A DNA stretch of 17,991 nucleotides from Desulfobacula sp. Lineage in GTDB: Bacteria; Desulfobacterota; Desulfobacteria; Desulfobacterales; Desulfobacteraceae. Positions 15,545 to 17,991 of this stretch are shown here, in pieces (positions within the stretch are counted from its first letter, which is position 1; each line of letters starts with the position of its first letter). The translations under genes and the position numbers were made by a program. The notes under the pieces are model-generated. The model was not told the origin of the DNA and made no database searches. It saw nothing but the letters and a program-made list of their open reading frames with translations. The stretch lies in assembly GCA_029940245.1 (NCBI GenBank), contig JAOZRF010000006.1, forward strand, positions 1-17,991. The letters run 5' to 3'.

Positions 15545-16450
15545 TTAATGGTCTCTGTTAATAATATAATTGGCAATCTGTCTTAAAGGCGTTGCTTTTG
15601 CATCGAATTCCCAAATCGCTTCAATGGCCTTATCAATAAGATTTTTTGCATATTTTTTTGACTCATCAATACCAAGAACTGCCGGAAATGTCATTTTTTC
15701 ATTTAATGTATCAGATCCGGCAGCCTTTCCCATTATTTGTGGATCACCTTCAATATTTAAAATATCGTCCATAACCTGAAACGCCAGGCCAATATTCTCT
15801 GCGTAAGCAATCAATTTATCAATTGTTCCAGCATCAGAACCCGCGCTTAAGGCACCCGTCTCAACGCTGACTGTTATCATTTTTCCTGTTTTAAGTGCAT
15901 GTATTTTTTTAAGATGGCTTAACTCGTTATTTTGTTCTGGTTGAAAAGACTGCATATCCATCATTTGTCCTTCCACCATACCTTGAATGCCGGCTGCCCG
16001 GGAAATTTTAGAAATTAATTTAATTCTTGTTTGATCGTCAGGATATATATCAAAAACTGGTTTTGGATTAGAAATAACATTAAATGCGTGTGTCAACAAT
16101 GCATCTCCTGCTAAAATGGCTGTGGCTTCGGAAAATTTTTTATGGCAGGTTGGCAATCCACGCCTTAAATCATCATTATCCATGGCCGGCAAATCATCAT
16201 GAATCAAGGAATAGGTATGGATCATTTCAATGGCGCAGCAGGCGGGCAGGGCAATCAAAAAATTTTTTCCACAAGCCTGGGCTGCAGCCATTGACAGGAT
16301 GGGCCGCAATCTTTTCCCGCCTGCCATAAGAGAATGATCCATGGCCATAATCAGTTCAAGCCTTTTATCATACTGAAGAAGGATCAGTTGCAGATACTGG
16401 TTAACAAGGGCTTGTTTTTCTGTTAGATATTGGGATAAATTAAATTCCAT
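15545..16450 (-). CDS. ispA: Farnesyl diphosphate synthase (polyprenyl synthetase family)
   Basis: Elongates DMAPP with two IPP units to farnesyl diphosphate, feeding quinone and undecaprenyl synthesis. The start chosen is ATG 16450, one base after the xseB stop (TAATATG), giving 301 residues and the usual N-terminal FNLSQYL. Upstream in-frame ATG 16459 and TTG 16465 are alternatives. GGKRLRP (44-50) binds IPP. The first Asp-rich motif DDLPAMDNDD (85-94) carries the two-residue insertion of bacterial type II enzymes, followed by LRRGLPTCH. Tyr80, five residues before it, is the aromatic chain-length stop typical of FPP synthases. The second motif is DDILNIEGD (228-236). No SD is visible, so coupling to xseB is likely. 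A GGPP synthase is less likely because of Tyr80. Confidence 0.93.
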   Translation of the reverse strand: MEFNLSQYLTEKQALVNQYLQLILLQYDKRLELIMAMDHSLMAGGKRLRPILSMAAAQACGKNFLIALPACCAIEMIHTYSLIHDDLPAMDNDDLRRGLPTCHKKFSEATAILAGDALLTHAFNVISNPKPVFDIYPDDQTRIKLISKISRAAGIQGMVEGQMMDMQSFQPEQNNELSHLKKIHALKTGKMITVSVETGALSAGSDAGTIDKLIAYAENIGLAFQVMDDILNIEGDPQIMGKAAGSDTLNEKMTFPAVLGIDESKKYAKNLIDKAIEAIWEFDAKATPLRQIANYIINRDH

Positions 16451-16451
16451 A

Positions 16452-16679
16452 TTATTCATTTTCAAATGGTACTTCTTTTATGTTGCCATCATCGGTTTTT
16501 GAAATCTGAGATATTTTTTTTTCAGTTTTATCTAAAAGATCAAGACAAAATTTGGATTGCTGCATCCCTGATTCATATTTTTTGACTGCATCTTCAAGGC
16601 AAAGATCCCCGGATTCAAGTTCCTTTACAATTTCTTCAAGTTCTTTTAAAGCTGTTTCAAACGTTTTTTTCTTAACCAT
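16452..16679 (-). CDS. xseB: Exodeoxyribonuclease VII small subunit
   Basis: XseB is the small subunit of exonuclease VII, which degrades single-stranded DNA from both ends into oligonucleotides. Several copies decorate one XseA. The 75 residues match the family length and pattern: FETALKELEEIVKELESGDL (7-26), LEDAVKKYESGMQ (28-40), and a second helix through LLDKTEKKI, which together form a helical hairpin. A short acidic tail (EVPFENE) follows. The ATG overlaps the xseA stop by 8 bp and the TAA precedes the ispA ATG by one base, so all three are probably translated from one mRNA. Confidence 0.92.
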   Translation of the reverse strand: MVKKKTFETALKELEEIVKELESGDLCLEDAVKKYESGMQQSKFCLDLLDKTEKKISQISKTDDGNIKEVPFENE

Positions 16680-17991
16680 TTATTTTTTCCACCCTTGTAA
16701 TCAATTGTCCATTTGAAAGGATAATCTCTATTTGATCATTTATTTTGACATCTCTTGAATTTATAATCACTCGCTTATCTGAAACAAATCTTGAAATACT
16801 ATATCCTCTTTTCAAAACTGCTTCTGGATTTAATGCCTGTAGTTTGGAATTAAGCTTTAAGTGAATTGTTTTTATTTTTTGAATTTGTTGTTGAAAATTA
16901 TAAGATAGAGATTTAGAAAGTGCTTTTACGTATTGCCGATGATCTAAAATTCTTTTTTCAGGATTTCTTGAGGAAAGGGCTTCTGACAACCAAAGACATT
17001 TTTCCTTGTCATGAAGCACATGATGCACCATCATATTCGTTAGTCGTGTTTCAAAATCCTCAATCTTGAATCTAAGATCATAAACTGCTGTCTCAGGACT
17101 TTTTAGTCTTGCTATTAAATTAAAAACCATCTGTTTAAGAATATGTATTTCTTTTTTTAAAGATTTATTAAGACGTTCCTGCAAATCTGAAATTTTTTGA
17201 ACCAGATAATTTTTATCCGGCAAAGCAAGCTCGGCTGCAGCCGATGGTGTTGGTGCTCTCAGATCAGCAACAAAATCAGCTATGGTAAAGTCAGTTTCAT
17301 GCCCAATACCCGTTATGATTGGAATAAAAGAGTTAAAAATAGAATTGGCCACAGCCTCTGAATTGAATGGAGCAAGATCTTCTAAGGAGCCTCCGCCTCG
17401 TGCAAGAATAATTAAATCAGATTTTAAACGAAGATTAACAAGGTTTATGGCATCGCAAATTTCGTTAACCGATTCATTCCCCTGGACTTTAACCGGAAGG
17501 ATTTCAAGACAGCAATTTGGAAAACGTCTTTTAGCAATATTAATAATATCTCTAACAGCAGCACCAGTACCTGACGAAATGACACTGATTTTAGAAGGTA
17601 AAAAAGGAATTGGTTTTTTAAGTTTATCATCAAAAAAGCCTTTATCCTTTAATTTTTTTTTGAGCTGTTCAAAAGCCACTTGCATGGAACCTGCACCTTC
17701 CGGTTCCAAATGTTCAAAAATAAGTTGGTAAGATCCGCGAGGTTCATATACTGACAGCCGTGCCAGACCAATAATTTTCAACCCATTTTCAGGTTTAAAT
17801 TTTAATTTAGCTTTTTGATTTTTAAACATCACAGCACTGACAATGGCCTGTTGATCCTTTAATGTAAAATAAGAATGCCCTGAAGAAGGAACAGCGTAAT
17901 TGGAAATTTCACCTGTCACCCAGATAAAAGGATAGGTTTCTTCTAATAAAGTTTTTATTTCTCTTGTTAATTTAGAAACAGTGTAAATATG
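16672..17991 (-). CDS. xseA: Exodeoxyribonuclease VII large subunit (N-terminus outside the window)
   Basis: Catalytic subunit of exonuclease VII. The frame stays open to the window edge: before the GTG at 17919 come 24 more in-frame codons reading IYTVSKLTREIK and YPFIWVTG, the conserved start of the family. That GTG is therefore internal and only a few residues are missing. Of about 440 residues seen, the first 100 form the OB-fold (WVTGEISNY, SGHSYFTLKD). The catalytic core follows: SVISSGTGAAVRDI, ILPVKVQG, ILARGGGSLEDL and GIGHETDFTIADFVADLRAPTPSAAAE (the last as two adjoining motifs). A long charged coiled-coil region and a C-terminal segment with LKRGYSI end it. It overlaps xseB by 8 bp and heads the operon within this window. 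Confidence 0.94.
   Translation of the reverse strand, partial: HIYTVSKLTREIKTLLEETYPFIWVTGEISNYAVPSSGHSYFTLKDQQAIVSAVMFKNQKAKLKFKPENGLKIIGLARLSVYEPRGSYQLIFEHLEPEGAGSMQVAFEQLKKKLKDKGFFDDKLKKPIPFLPSKISVISSGTGAAVRDIINIAKRRFPNCCLEILPVKVQGNESVNEICDAINLVNLRLKSDLIILARGGGSLEDLAPFNSEAVANSIFNSFIPIITGIGHETDFTIADFVADLRAPTPSAAAELALPDKNYLVQKISDLQERLNKSLKKEIHILKQMVFNLIARLKSPETAVYDLRFKIEDFETRLTNMMVHHVLHDKEKCLWLSEALSSRNPEKRILDHRQYVKALSKSLSYNFQQQIQKIKTIHLKLNSKLQALNPEAVLKRGYSISRFVSDKRVIINSRDVKINDQIEIILSNGQLITRVEKING

Noticed and set aside
17282..17731. 149-residue + strand reading frame inside xseA
   Set aside because: It is antisense to the conserved exonuclease VII catalytic core and shows no recognisable motif.

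Overview
The window looks like an AT-rich chromosomal segment of a Gram-negative anaerobe, most plausibly a Desulfobacteraceae-type member of Desulfobacterota. This placement is inferred from the gene content and order (lpxB, aro genes, a TolC-like protein, a non-canonical EF-G, xseA-xseB-ispA-dxs-tlyA) and from protein flavour. No database search was possible. Nearly all of the window is ordinary housekeeping DNA and is densely packed. I saw no tRNA, rRNA, CRISPR array, prophage or transposase gene.

Layout. (1) Positions 1-5625, + strand: the 3' end of lpxB, a CNNM/CBS membrane protein, then aroE, aroA, a broken shikimate kinase gene and aroC, with overlapping or near-zero spacing. Together these would cover four consecutive late steps from dehydroshikimate to chorismate, but the kinase reading frame is cut at codon 53 by an in-frame TAA. 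A 66-bp repeat with 12-bp inverted ends sits between aroA and the kinase remnant. (2) Positions 5626-7310, - strand: a small unknown protein whose stop codon abuts that of aroC, and a TolC-type outer-membrane protein, separated by a strong hairpin. (3) Positions 7311-7649: a 339-bp divergent control region with a candidate tolC promoter, an inverted repeat and a short orphan reading frame. (4) Positions 7650-10607, + strand: purC, a ParB-like protein and a radical-SAM protein of the spore photoproduct lyase family, each overlapping the next by a few bases. (5) Positions 10608-10750: convergent intergenic DNA with a terminator for the - strand and a second, truncated copy of the repeat seen after aroA. 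(6) Positions 10751-17991, - strand: xseA (cut by the window edge), xseB, ispA, dxs, tlyA and an EF-G-like gene. This is a tightly packed operon joining exonuclease VII, isoprenoid synthesis and an rRNA methyltransferase-like protein.

The points most worth a second look are the nonsense-disrupted shikimate kinase, which also has altered substrate-binding residues beside the stop; the dispersed repeat with a core that is inverted between its two copies; and the ParB-like plus SPL-like gene pair, whose SPL-like member lacks any cysteine where the hydrogen-donor cysteine of true SP lyase lies. I did not find a clear new defence or mobile system.
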